64,000 nucleotides of DNA, taken from the NCBI RefSeq assembly GCF_018446385.1, contig NC_055988.1, positions 165,676,209-165,740,208 on the forward strand, written 5' to 3'. How positions within the stretch are numbered: position 1 is the stretch's first letter; each line of letters starts with the position of its first letter. A program made the translations under genes and the position numbers. The notes under the pieces were generated by a model. The model ran no database searches. It saw nothing but the letters and a program-made list of their open reading frames with translations, and was not told the DNA's origin. The stretch comes from Zingiber officinale (lineage: Eukaryota > Streptophyta > Magnoliopsida > Zingiberales > Zingiberaceae). Positions 33,841-44,149 of the stretch are shown piece after piece.

Positions 33841-35690
33841 CATGCCTCCCCCTTAAGTCTAGTCGAAGGAAGCTGTAATTCTGACTGACTGGACAAAATT
33901 GTTTGTGAAGCTTTTCACCTGCCCGCCTTATGATTCTCCTTATATTCTGATCGGCCCGACATAATCCGTCGGTCGGCTATGGGACTGCTCTTCTATAATC
34001 GAGCAAATGTTAACAACTTTTACTATCGATCGGCCTATTGAAGACTGTCGTTCGGTGACATGTCCGCTTCCTTACGTCAATCAGCACAATGAACATTCAT
34101 ACTTGAAAAACCTTTTCTTGCGCTGCCTTGGGCAAGCGCGATCCGGGCTTACGTCGGCCATATTTTTGGGAAACCATGCAAATCCCGGCTCATGATGGCT
34201 GAGCACAACCCATGCCTCCTTAATTGCCTCTATTAAATGTCGTCCCGGGGCTAAACGCCACATGTCCTGCCCGCTGCCATCGTACGCTTGACGTGACAAG
34301 CGGATATCTGCTGGCGATGTGACGTTTGACGCTTCAAATTCAACGACCCGATTTCTGTCTGGGTTTCCGCGACCTAGATCGGACGGCTCCGGTCGGTCGG
34401 CCCTGAGGTTTATAAACCCGTACGCATCACCTTCTCCTTCGCATCTCTGTCTTCGAGCTCCTTAGCGATAAACCCGTGTGTTTCCTGGAGACATTCTGTC
34501 TTTGCTCCTCCGCGGTTTTCTTCCTCTGTTGCTCTCCAGCGACACCCCAGTAAGCTTTTCTCCCTTCCAATCGTGTCTTTTCACTCTCCTTGGCATTTCT
34601 GCGATGGCAAGTTCCTCACAACCTCCCGTCGGCATCCTTGGGCCTTGGTACACCTCTACTGAGTTCAAGTTTGACGTTGGTGATACTGAGAGTCTGACAG
34701 CCGCCTTTGAGTTCCCTTCTGAATACAAAGTTATTCTTCCTTCTCCTTTTGATCGGTCAAATTCTCCGTCGCCTAGCTATCTTTGTTTCTTTAGGGATCA
34801 GTTTACCATCTGTCTACGGTTTCCCATCCACCCCCTTCTTTCCTGTCGTATGTAAATAGTTTCGCATCTCCCTTCATTAATTAGTATCAAACTCCTTTCG
34901 GCTATTGTGCAAGGTAGTGGTTCTATTCCGTCTGCACGACATTCCCCTCACTCCCCAGTTTTTTCATTACTTTTATTATCCCAAATTGTCTGAGTCGGAG
35001 ACTTTTCTTTTCCAAGTCCGAGTGAGCTTAGTTTTATTTGACAAAATGTCGACATCCAACAAGCATTGAAAGGAGTACTTCTTTTTTGTGCACATTCCCG
35101 AGCGGCCAGACTTCCCAACCAATTGGTAGCCCGAAGTGGCGAATCAGCCTCCCTTAAAATAGTACAAGAGCGGATCGGACTACCTCAATGTAGCTTCAAT
35201 GTTGGTCGGTCAGAAATATGGCATCCACAAGTTGCTGTCGGAGGGTCTCCTCTACATTTTTGGCCTGAGTCTGATCCGCACCTGGCTTCCATCCAGCCTA
35301 GGTATGCAACTTCTTCCTTTGATTTTAATTGATTTTTCTTTCTCTTTTGCAGCTGAAGTCATTCTACGTACGTGACGAAAGTGAAGCGGCTTCAGTCTTG
35401 GTGAGAGAAGGGGGCAGCCAGCCAGACGCCTAGCGGTGGAGCGGCTGATGGATCACAACCTCCCTCCGAACGGCTTCTAGTCGTTCAGGTTGAGAGGGCG
35501 TCGGGCCCGACCTCCTTAGGAGAGCCACTGATAAGGCATAAGAGGCGTCGGACGGAGAGTTCATCCCGCTCTGCTTCCTTAATGGTGCGAACCATCAAGC
35601 GGGTTGAAACTTCGCCCCCAACTCCAGTTAAAGAGACTGCGGCCCCTACGTCGTCTGATCAAACACCATCATTATTTGGTCCCCCGCAGG
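33841..35690 (+). pseudogene. element D antisense ORF remnant
   Basis: Polypurine tract and leader, then an ATG at about 34604 (MASSSQPPVGILGPWYTSTE) opening a PF04195-like domain with LCFFRDQFTICLRFPIHP. Frame breaks follow near 34855. A further exon after TTTTGCAG at about 35352 carries the Ser-rich and basic middle region (KRRRTESSSRSAS, then IKRVETSPPTP). The coiled-coil part is missing, because the sequence jumps to integrase near 35690. This is the same accessory protein as in A and C. Confidence 0.7.
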
Positions 35691-37475
35691 GAACTCTTTG
35701 CGCGCTTCTAGTGGCCTACATGCCACCGTGGGATGCCGAACTTGCGTATGATGTTTTGCCAAACGAACTTAATGATCATATGCTCGATTATTCTTGCAAG
35801 CGGCTCGGCTTCCACCCACTTTGAGAAGTAGTCCACCGCGATGAGCAGAAATCTCCACTGCCTATCGCCATGGGGAATGACCTAACGATGTCTATGCCCC
35901 ATTGGTCGAACGGGCAAGATACTGTGGGCACCTTCATTTCCTCGATTGTTCAGTGCGGAAGGTTGTGCTACTTTTGGCAGGACAGGCAGGTGGCTACCGT
36001 CCGAGCAACATATTCTTGGAGGGTCGACCAAAAATATCCGGCTAGGAGTATCTTTCGAGCTAACGTGCGGCCTCCCGGATGGCCTTCACAGGAACCTTGG
36101 TGCACTTCCCGCAGAATGTATTTGACATCTTCCGATCCGACGCATTTGAGTAGGGGCCTGGAGAAGACTCTCTAATAAAGTTGGTCGCCGACCAAGATGA
36201 ACCATCCGACCCTCTTCTTCAGCAAGCGAGCTTCTTCCTGATCGGCAGGTGTAACTCCCAACCGCAGAAACTCTGTCAGAATCGTCCTCCAGTCATTCGG
36301 GAAGGTCATTCCTTCCATTCGGTCAATATGTGCCACGAGCGAGACTTGCTCGATCGGCTGCCCTATGACGATCGGTGATAATGAATTGGCTAATTTTACT
36401 AACTCATCTGGCGCCTGGTTCTCCGATCGGGGGATCTTTTGTATAATGATCTCCTGAAAGTAGGTCTTCAGCTTCTTGAAGGCTTTCGCATAGAGCTTGA
36501 GTCGGGCAATGCTTATCTCGAACGTCTCGGATAGCTCCTGAGCGACTAACTGAGAGTCCGGTGGATGAGGACTTTAATGGCTCCCACATGTCGGGTTGCT
36601 TGTAAGCCGACTATCAATGCTTCATACTCAACTTCATTATTGGTGGCACGGTAGTCAAACCGAATGGAAAGCTATATCCAGTCTTCCTGTGGTGAGATGA
36701 GCAATATGTCAATTCCGTTACCTTGTCGAGTGGATGAGCCGTCAACATATATTTTCCACGTTACCTCCGACTCGATATTCTGGACTTCTATGACGAAATT
36801 CACCAAGGCTTGAGCCTTGATTGCCGCTTGGGGTTGATATTGTATGTCGAATTCACTTAGCTCGGTCGTCCATTTGATCAGTCTTCCTGATGCCTCAGGG
36901 TTGAGAAGAACCCGCCCCAAGAAACTGTTAGTCAGCACGATGATTGAGTGTGCTAGGAAATATGGATGAAGCCTCCGAGCGGCGAGAATCAAAGCATAAG
37001 TTAATTTTTCCAAACCGGTGTAGCGAGACTCTGCATCCTTCAATATATGGCTTAAAAAGTATATAGACCATTACTTTTGGTCGTTCTGTCTAACTAGAGT
37101 CGATCCAACGACATGTTCATTGGATAATAGATAAATTTAGAGTGGCTCACCAACAATCAGCTTAGCCGATACAGGCAAGGAGTTTAGATATTCCTTAAGC
37201 TCTTCCAATGCCCGATCACACTCGACGTCTCACTGAAATTTTGTAGCTCAACGAAGCACTTTGAAGAATGGCAGGCTCAGTCTGATGACTTGGATATGAA
37301 TCTGGACAGTGTTGTTATCCGACCAGCCAACCATTGAGCTTCCTTCAAGTTCCAAGGAGGCGGCATGTCTTATAACGCTTTGACTTTGGTTGGATTGGTT
37401 TCAATGCCCCGTTCGGTGACGATGTAACCCAGGAAATGACCACTCTTCACGCTGAATAGACACTTATTTAGATTC
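35690..37475 (-). pseudogene. element D pol, 3' part: integrase, second RNase H, RNase H
   Basis: Reading right to left: end of RT and RNase H (about 37050-37475), the YTGLEKLTYALILAARR to GRVLLNPEASGRLIKW segment and the second RNase H with IYVDGSSTRQGNG (36672-37043), then its end and the integrase zinc finger (about 36000-36450). It stops in the integrase core near 35690, so the C-terminal half of integrase is gone. Numerous frame breaks. Confidence 0.75.
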
Positions 37476-37480
37476 AGCTT
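37476..37480. other. element C target-site duplication (left)
   Basis: AGCTT before the left LTR; the same five bases follow the right LTR at 51820-51824. Confidence 0.92.
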
Positions 37481-38265
37481 TGATCCTGTCCGAACGCTGA
37501 ATCAATGGACGCTGGGCACGTGGTGCTCTCCGAATTGCTGACGTAGATCTCTGACGGGTCGTATGGACCTCCGGCGAACCTGCAAAGAAGTCGAGCCGGG
37601 AAGGGGTTCCCCGCGACGACCCTTCGACGCTCAAGTCAGGCAAGAGGAAACTAAGAAGTGGCTTCGACTATATCAGATCGCCTACCTTCGGTGAAGAATG
37701 AGGACCCTTATATAGAGCCAGGGAGAAGCTCATGCACACATACCGAGGCGAATACGTGTCCTCTTACCATACCTCAGTATGGGCTTGTCAGAGGGGCTTG
37801 CCTGACACCATACTGCTACAGCCCGAACACCTCTCTGATGGGACAGCGGAACCCTCTGTCGTAAGATCCTGCGTATGGCCTGGTCGTTGAACATACCCGC
37901 TGTCAGAAGATGTTCTCTTGTCCTTTTGTCTTTTCTTCCCCAATGTCGATCGTCCGGTCGATTGGCAGTCCCCTCACGTCCGGTCGGTCGTAGGTGTTGG
38001 TCCGCTCGGGAGACTCCCGGTCGCGTGCTCTGCTGACTGTTCACAGTATTGCTGCTGCCTCTGCCGAGTGGGCTACCCGATCGGTCAGGCGACCCTGTTC
38101 CCCATGAGCGTCGGAGACCCGACTCCCTCGTCGGGTTGTCTTTAATTCCGCTAGGATCCTGCTCGTCCGGTCGGCATCCCCTTCTCCGGTCGGCCGTTTG
38201 ACCTCTGATCTTCACGTGGCGTTGACTTCCCTCAAAGAGGGTCCCCCGTCGTTACCGCCGGATCA
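37481..38265 (-). repeat. element C 3' LTR
   Basis: 785 bp, plus strand TGATCCTGTCC...GCCGGATCA. TATA box (minus strand) at about 37708-37714. The polypurine tract follows at 38266-38285 (minus strand ACTTGAAGGGGAGGCAAG). Confidence 0.93.
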
Positions 38266-38285
38266 CTTGCCTCCCCTTCAAGTCT
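38266..38285 (-). other. element C polypurine tract
   Basis: On the minus strand ACTTGAAGGGGAGGCAAG ends exactly where the 3' LTR begins. Confidence 0.8.
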
Positions 38286-39595
38286 AGTCGAAGGAGGCGA
38301 TTAGTCTGACTGACTGGACCATCAGTTTCGTCGAGCGACGTCCATAAGCAACTGTCCTCCGCTCGGCCCTCACGGGGGTAGCTAAAACGCCAATCAACGC
38401 CAACCCTCCTCGGTATCTTTTCGAAGTTTTCGCCAATCTCCATCATTAAGGTCGAGCACGCGCTCATTAAATGCGTTCCAGTGGCTGAATGCCACGTGGG
38501 GATGTTGCCGTCATTGTACGGCGGCGGCGTGGTGCTCCGACGGGATCGAGACGGTTTGAAATGGATGGCTAGATACGGACTTCGGTTCTCGTGACCTGCA
38601 ATCGACGGCTGAGGCCGCCCGGGCTTAACCCTATAAAGCCTTCGTCTTCACCCACCGCCGCATTTCTGCTGTCGCGTGCTCACCGCTGCTTCTCGCGTTC
38701 CAGATTTCTGGCGATCTTGCTCTTCTATTTTCAGCAATCTCCGGTGCTCGTCCCTTGATCCTCCTCTTCGTTGTAAGGTTCTCCTTCTTTCTCTCTTTGG
38801 TTCTTGTGTTTTCTTTTCATTTCTTCCCCGAGTTTCAATCCTCGGGGCATCGTTTCGTTTGCTGTCTTCTTTCTCCTATCCTCTACCTTTCTTCGCCTTT
38901 TTTTATTTCGTCCGCTCGGACAATGACCCATTCCTCTCAATCCCAAGACCAAACTCTCGGCCCGTGGTATGTTACCATGGAGTCACGCTTCGATCGGCGT
39001 GACGCCGATATTCTGATAAATAACTTTGACATCCCTTCCGACCTCGAAATTATCTTACCCACTCCCTCCGCTCGACCACACAAACCGCCGCGTGGAGCCT
39101 TTTGTGTTTTCCGCGACCAGTTCACTGCCGGTCTACGCCTCCCAATTCATCCCTTTATCATTGACGTTTGCAATTTTTTCGGCATTCTGCTCGGAAGCTT
39201 AGTACCCAACACTTTCCGCCTTCTATGCGGCGTTGTCGTCCTATTCAAAATCCATAACATTCCCCTCCGACCGGAGGTTTTCTACTATTTCTACTACCCT
39301 AAACAGTCTGAGCCGAGCACTTACATGTTCTAGGCTTGGCCCGACTTAGTTTTCTTCAATAAACTACCTTCTTCCAATAAGCATTGGAAAGAATTCTACT
39401 TTTATATTCGCCTTCCCGAGCTGGCTCCCTTCCCAACCCAATGGCAGGTCGGACACCCTCTCTCCCCAGAACTCAAAAGGTTCAAGACTCGGCCGGAAGG
39501 GGTGATGTATATTCGGTCTGAGCCGGTCTGAAGTTTGATATCACGAAGTTCCTGCCAGAAGGGGTGATGTATATATTCGGCCTGAGCCCGATCAG

Positions 39596-41357
39596 AACCC
39601 TGATAACACCTAAAATCTATATTAAATGTCACAAATAGGCTTATCAAATTAATAAAATGTATATATTCACTGAACCCCTTAATTTCACAATAACGTTGTA
39701 GTAACGAGCCCAGGATCGATCCGAGGAACCAACGGTAGAATGTAATTTAGGATTGTCTTTTTATTCCTATTTTTGGGGTTTTCGATATAAAATTGGAGTT
39801 GGGGGTTTTAAAGCTTTGAATATAAATCTACAAAGGAAAACACAGCAAATAAAGAGATTAACCTAAAGCAAGAATGAAATCTAACAATGTGCCAATGTTC
39901 CAACCATAATGCATTGTCACCCTACATTATAATTAAACCATCAACACATTTAAACTAAATATGAAATAACGAGACAGGAATAAAATCTGATCTAAAACAA
40001 GATGTAAACCCTAACTTAGAACTTAAACTCTAAACAATTAATCAAGCACAACTTAAACTCAAATTAAACTACAACAAGGTAAAGAAATACTAAATTACTT
40101 GCATAAAAACATAACAACCATTAAAAGAAACAGGTTCTAAGCTACAAAACAATAATAAAAGTAAACTAAACCCTAACCAATCCAACTCACAATCAATTTA
40201 CTCAAGTTCCACACTCTTGCCGTCACACAAGAGTGCCAAAGTTGAGACCACCCAACTTTGGACCTCAGTGGAGAATCTCAGTGGCGTATCAGCTCCAAGT
40301 ATGCTCAGCAACGCCGACGGACCACCCCCGACGAGCTAGAACAACCCGGAACCCCATGAATGCCGGAAATCTAGATTACTGCTACCCGGAGCTCTCTGGA
40401 TCTGGGATGATGTTGCGGACTGCGGATGGGCATCAGATGAAACTCAATAACGCCGGCGGACCACCTCCAAGCGCCACTGATGGGAATCGGAGTCGCCGAT
40501 TAGAAGACCACCTCCAAATCTGGCGAAAACAGAGGAACACCGGGAGCAAATTTCCGCCGGAGAGAACACCCAACGACGGTTCTAAATGATCGGGATAATG
40601 CTGCCAAGAAGCTCTCCACCGAGGTTGAAGCTTGAGAGGTTGATTGGAGAAGGAAAGGGGTCGGAATCCGGAGAATGGCCACAGGACGAAGAAACTCAGC
40701 GCTGTGGAGTCGACGAAGCAGAAAGAACACTGTACCTTCTCATTTAAACAGATCTCAGATTTGAACCGACGGCTGAGATTGATTCTAGCTAAATCAACGG
40801 TAAAAAGTCATCCAAAATCTGATCCTAAGGTACTGATATGGATATCAGGTCTGGATCTACTCTCCCGTAGGTCGGATCGAACAGATCATCACTGGATGGC
40901 CCAGATCTGCCGATCTTCAATGAACGGCCCAGATTAATCCGGCTGGATCAACGGCTGGATGAAATCAGATCTGGATCAAAACTTCTGGATCTTCATCAAT
41001 GGCTTAGATCTGCTCCCCATTAGGTTGGATCGGCCAGATCTTCAACGGATGGTTCAGATCTGTCCTATTCTTGATAAACGGCCCAAATCGACCCAAAGCT
41101 TGATCTTGTCTTTTGAACTCCGATTCGAGCCCAATTCCGGTCCAAATAGATCCAAATCTAAGATCCTTTGATGCCTACAAAATAAGAATCAAATATTAGC
41201 ATCAAATAACACCAAAAATAATATAATTTGCAATTAAGTCCAAAATCTATGCAATGCACAAAAATGTAATGTAATCATGATTTAAACTATGAAACCAACA
41301 TCAAAACCATGCATAAATGAATCAAAATAATGCAGTAAAATCATGGTTATCAAACCC
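39596..41357 (-). mobile_element. insertion F: LTR-like unit (solo LTR) with AACCC duplication
   Basis: Unit 39601-41352 is 1,752 bp. On the plus strand it begins TGATAACACC and ends GGTTATCA, flanked by AACCC at 39596-39600 and 41353-41357. Reversed, its first about 200 bp match the start of insertion E (TGATAACCATGATTTT, then a GCAT-rich stretch, GGACTTAATTGCAAATTA and TTTTGTAGGCATCAAA). It has TG...CA ends, no internal domain genes and no partner LTR, so a solo LTR is the best reading. The superfamily is not proven. Plus-strand open frames inside (for example 40233-40589) show no domains. Confidence 0.75.
40840..41150. repeat. about 150-bp internal duplication in F
   Basis: The block TCTCCCGTAGGTCGGATCGA followed by CAGATC and GGATGGCCCAGATCTG (about 40860-40910) recurs in diverged form as TCCCCATTAGGTTGGATCGG and GGATGGTTCAGATCTG (about 41014-41060). 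The zone is full of AGATCT/GGATC words. E has similar but not identical words near 47760-47900. Confidence 0.6.
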
Positions 41358-42914
41358 CCCTCCCGAGCGGCTTCGGTAAGAATTTTACTTGTACATTTGC
41401 TTTGATTGCTAACTGATTTTCTCCTTTGTCCTTTGCAGCGAATATTGTCATGGAGTCAGTGATGGTTGGTATTTTCAAGAGGAAGGTGGCGGCGCTCGAG
41501 GGCGCGGCTGCAAAAGAGATGGAGACGCTTGGCATCCAACCGGTCGACTCTAATGAAGGGGAGAGTGGGACTCACGAGGAGTCGGCCGCTCAGGCTTCTC
41601 TCCCGGAGCCGGCGGTGGGAGCAATTGTTAGCCAAGAGCCTTCCGTCCGGGAGGAAGGCTCCGCTCAAGGAGAAGAGCGGCCTATCCGACAAAAGAGGCG
41701 TCAATTGGAGACTCCCCTTCGATCGGCCACGTTCGCGGTTCAGCCGTCCGAACGGGCCACTGCAACTGCTCGCGGCAAGGCTCCAGAGGTTGAGGCGATT
41801 TCGTCCGATCAGACCCCATCTCAGCTGGATGCGTCTGCGGACCCTCTTGAGGCTATTCCAGTCAGCGCCCTTCCGCCCGCTCCCCGCCGAGTAGAGCGTT
41901 CGACAATTTTGTCCCAATTCTCTGCGCCGGCTTTCGATCCTTCCCCGGCTTCCGCTCAAACTACACCCGGTCGCCGCCGCACCGTCACGGTCTCACTTCA
42001 CCTCCCGACCGAAGAATTGCTGCCAGAGGCCGCTCGGCCGACCGTGCCCGAGCACATGTTAACAATGAAGGGGCCCTTAGCCGAGATGTGGGCCGACGCT
42101 CGGGCGCGCGTCGCAATGATTCCCCTCAGCAACCTGGCCAATAGCCACATGCAGCAGGCCACGGGGGTAAGTCTATTTTCTCAAAGTTCTTTACGCATTC
42201 TATCTGATCGGCTATTAACAATTTTTCTTTTGTCAGAGATGGGTGGAGGAGATCGCTGTCTCCAACCGTCTGGCGATGGTGGACGAAGAATTGAGAAGAC
42301 TGAAGGCTGCAGGCGGTCCGCCCGGCTCCCAAGGCCCTTCTTACTCTGAGCTGCAGAAAGAGCTCAAGAAGGCCCAAGACTTGTTGGCGGCCGAGCAGAA
42401 GAAGACGGCCGATCTGGCCCACACTTTGGCCGAGCTCGAGCGGCAAGTCAAGACGCTCGACCAAAAAATAAGCCTAGCCACAACTTGGAAAAACACGGCT
42501 ATCTCTGATCTGGAGAAAAAGAATGTCGAGGCTCGGGGCTTGGAGTAGAAAGTAAAGGAGTTGATGGAGCAACTGGCCAACGAGAAGATTGCCCGATCGG
42601 ATGAGGTGGTGAAGCTCGAGACTGCTTTACAAGAACATCAGGCGGTCGCTGATGCTTCCCGAGCGGCCCTTAAAGAATATCAGGAGGCCGAACCAGGCCG
42701 AGTCGCTGCCTTGAGACAAAATTACATCCGTTCGGCCGAATTTTCGGAGAAAGTTTGCGAGTGGATGTACATGGCCTTTGAACTTGCCATGAACGCCACG
42801 ACAGAATACTTGAAGTCCAAAGGACAACTTCCCGATTCCGCCGTTATCCCCGCTCAGGACCAGGCAACACTCCTCAACAACATCCCGAAGGATCTCTACG
42901 AGTATTTAGAGTAG

Positions 42915-43274
42915 AAGCTTATATGTAATCTGGCCGCTCGGCTGAAAACGATCACTTTTTTGTAATTCAGGCGCTTTGCCTTAATGTCTTAAATGCTATC
43001 CTTCCGCTTGCTTTTTCATTTATTAATCAGTATGTGTGCTGGTTGCTCGGCTCAACAACCCCCATTTAGATTCCTTCACTTCTCCTTGTTATTCATTCGC
43101 CTCTCATCCCACCTTTCTCGTGTTCGAAAGGGATTTTTATGAAGTATTTTGCATAGCTAGTCCGCTCGGCTGAATATATCCTGCTTTGCAAACGAGATTT
43201 CCGCCGGACATTCACGAGTACTTTTGGTTACTTGAACGATCAGCCAAATGACTTAAAAAGTTACCTCATTATTG
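42915..43274. other. element C spacer between antisense ORF and minisatellite
   Basis: Non-coding sequence after the stop of the antisense ORF. On the plus strand it is rich in TTGC/TCGG words and probably carries that gene's 3' UTR. No domain seen. Confidence 0.5.
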
Positions 43275-43977
43275 TCGTCTTCCGCTCGGAGGGTTTATAG
43301 TCGCCGGCTCGACTCTCGATTTTTAACGTCGGAGCTCGACAGTCTTCCGCTCGGCGGGTTTATAGTCGCCGGCTCAACTCTCGATTTTTAACATCGGAGC
43401 TCGACGGTCTTCCGCTCGGCGGGTTTATAGTCGCCGGCTTGACTCTCGATTTTTAACGTCGGAGCTCGACGATCTTCCGCTCGGAGGGTTTATAGTCGCC
43501 GGCTCGACTCTCGATTTTTAACGTCGGAGCTCGACGGTCTTCCGCTCGGAGGGTTTATAGTCGCTGGCTCGATTCTCAATTTTTAACGTCGGAGCTCGAC
43601 AGTCTTCCGCTCGGAGGCTTTATAGTCGCCAGCTCGACTCTCAATTTTTAACGTCGGAGCTCGACGGTCTTCCGCTCGGCGGGTTTATAGTCGCCGGCTC
43701 GACTCTCGATTTTTAACGTCGGAGCTCGACGGTCTTCCGCTCGGAGGGTTTATAGTCGTCGACTCGACTCTCGATTTTTAACGTCGGAGCTCGACGGTCT
43801 TCCGCTCGGCGAGTTTATAGTCGCCGGCTCGACTCTCGATTTTTAACGTCAGAGCTCGACGGTCTTCCGCTCGGAGGGTTTATAGTCGCCGGCTCGACTC
43901 TCGATTTTTAACATCGGAGATCGACGGTCTTCCGCTCGGCGGGTTTTAGTCGCTGGCTCGACTCTCAATTTTTAACG
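43275..43977. repeat. 65-bp minisatellite, about 11 copies (element C)
   Basis: Unit on the plus strand: GGTCTTCCGCTCGG(C/A)GGGTTT, ATAGTCGCCGGCTCGACTC, TCGATTTTTAACGTCGGAGC, TCGAC. Copies differ by a few bases, mostly at the C/A after CTCGG and in CGAT/CAAT. The last unit has a 3-base gap and decays into flanking copies of GACTCGCGTTTAACGTCGCC. It sits between integrase and the antisense ORF, where A has about two and a half related copies. Confidence 0.92.
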
Positions 43978-44149
43978 GTGCAGACTCGCGTTTAACGTCG
44001 CCGCTCGAGGATTTGGTGAAGACTCACGTTTAACGTCGCCACTCGACAATTTGATGTGCCGTTCAACACAAAGTTGCCAAATTCTTCCCTGCATTAAAAG
44101 AACACAGGCGACCAAGAGATACACAAAATGAATTACATCAGCGCACCTC

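Larger units (their letters stand above)
38923..42914 (+). pseudogene. element C antisense ORF (PF04195-like domain plus coiled coil), split by insertion F
   Basis: Plus strand, antisense to gag-pol. Exon 1 starts at ATG 38923 (MTHSSQSQDQTLGPWYVTME) and has the PF04195-like domain (FCVFRDQFTAGLRLPIHPF, ending PLRPEVFYYFYYPKQSEP). A TAG closes the frame at 39331, and F interrupts the gene at 39601. Exon 2 (41439-42166) follows TTTGCAG and encodes ESVMVGIFKRKVAALEGAA, an acidic/Pro-rich linker and MWADARARVAMIP, ending before GTAAGT. Exon 3 (42237-42914) follows TTTGTCAG and encodes RWVEEIAVSN, a long coiled coil and a C-terminal ELAMNATTEYLKSKGQLP block, with one TAG at 42546. The intron sits at the same place and phase as in A. 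Function unknown. Confidence 0.8.

Noticed and set aside
41456..41959. Minus-strand and second plus-strand frames over the antisense ORF exon of element C
   Set aside because: Shadows of the Arg/Ser/Pro-rich coding exon at 41439-42166, which alone fits the splice borders and sister copy.
43275..43977. CRISPR-like regular array
   Set aside because: Unit of 65 bp with no alternating unique spacers; copies are directly abutting, inside a retrotransposon of a eukaryote.
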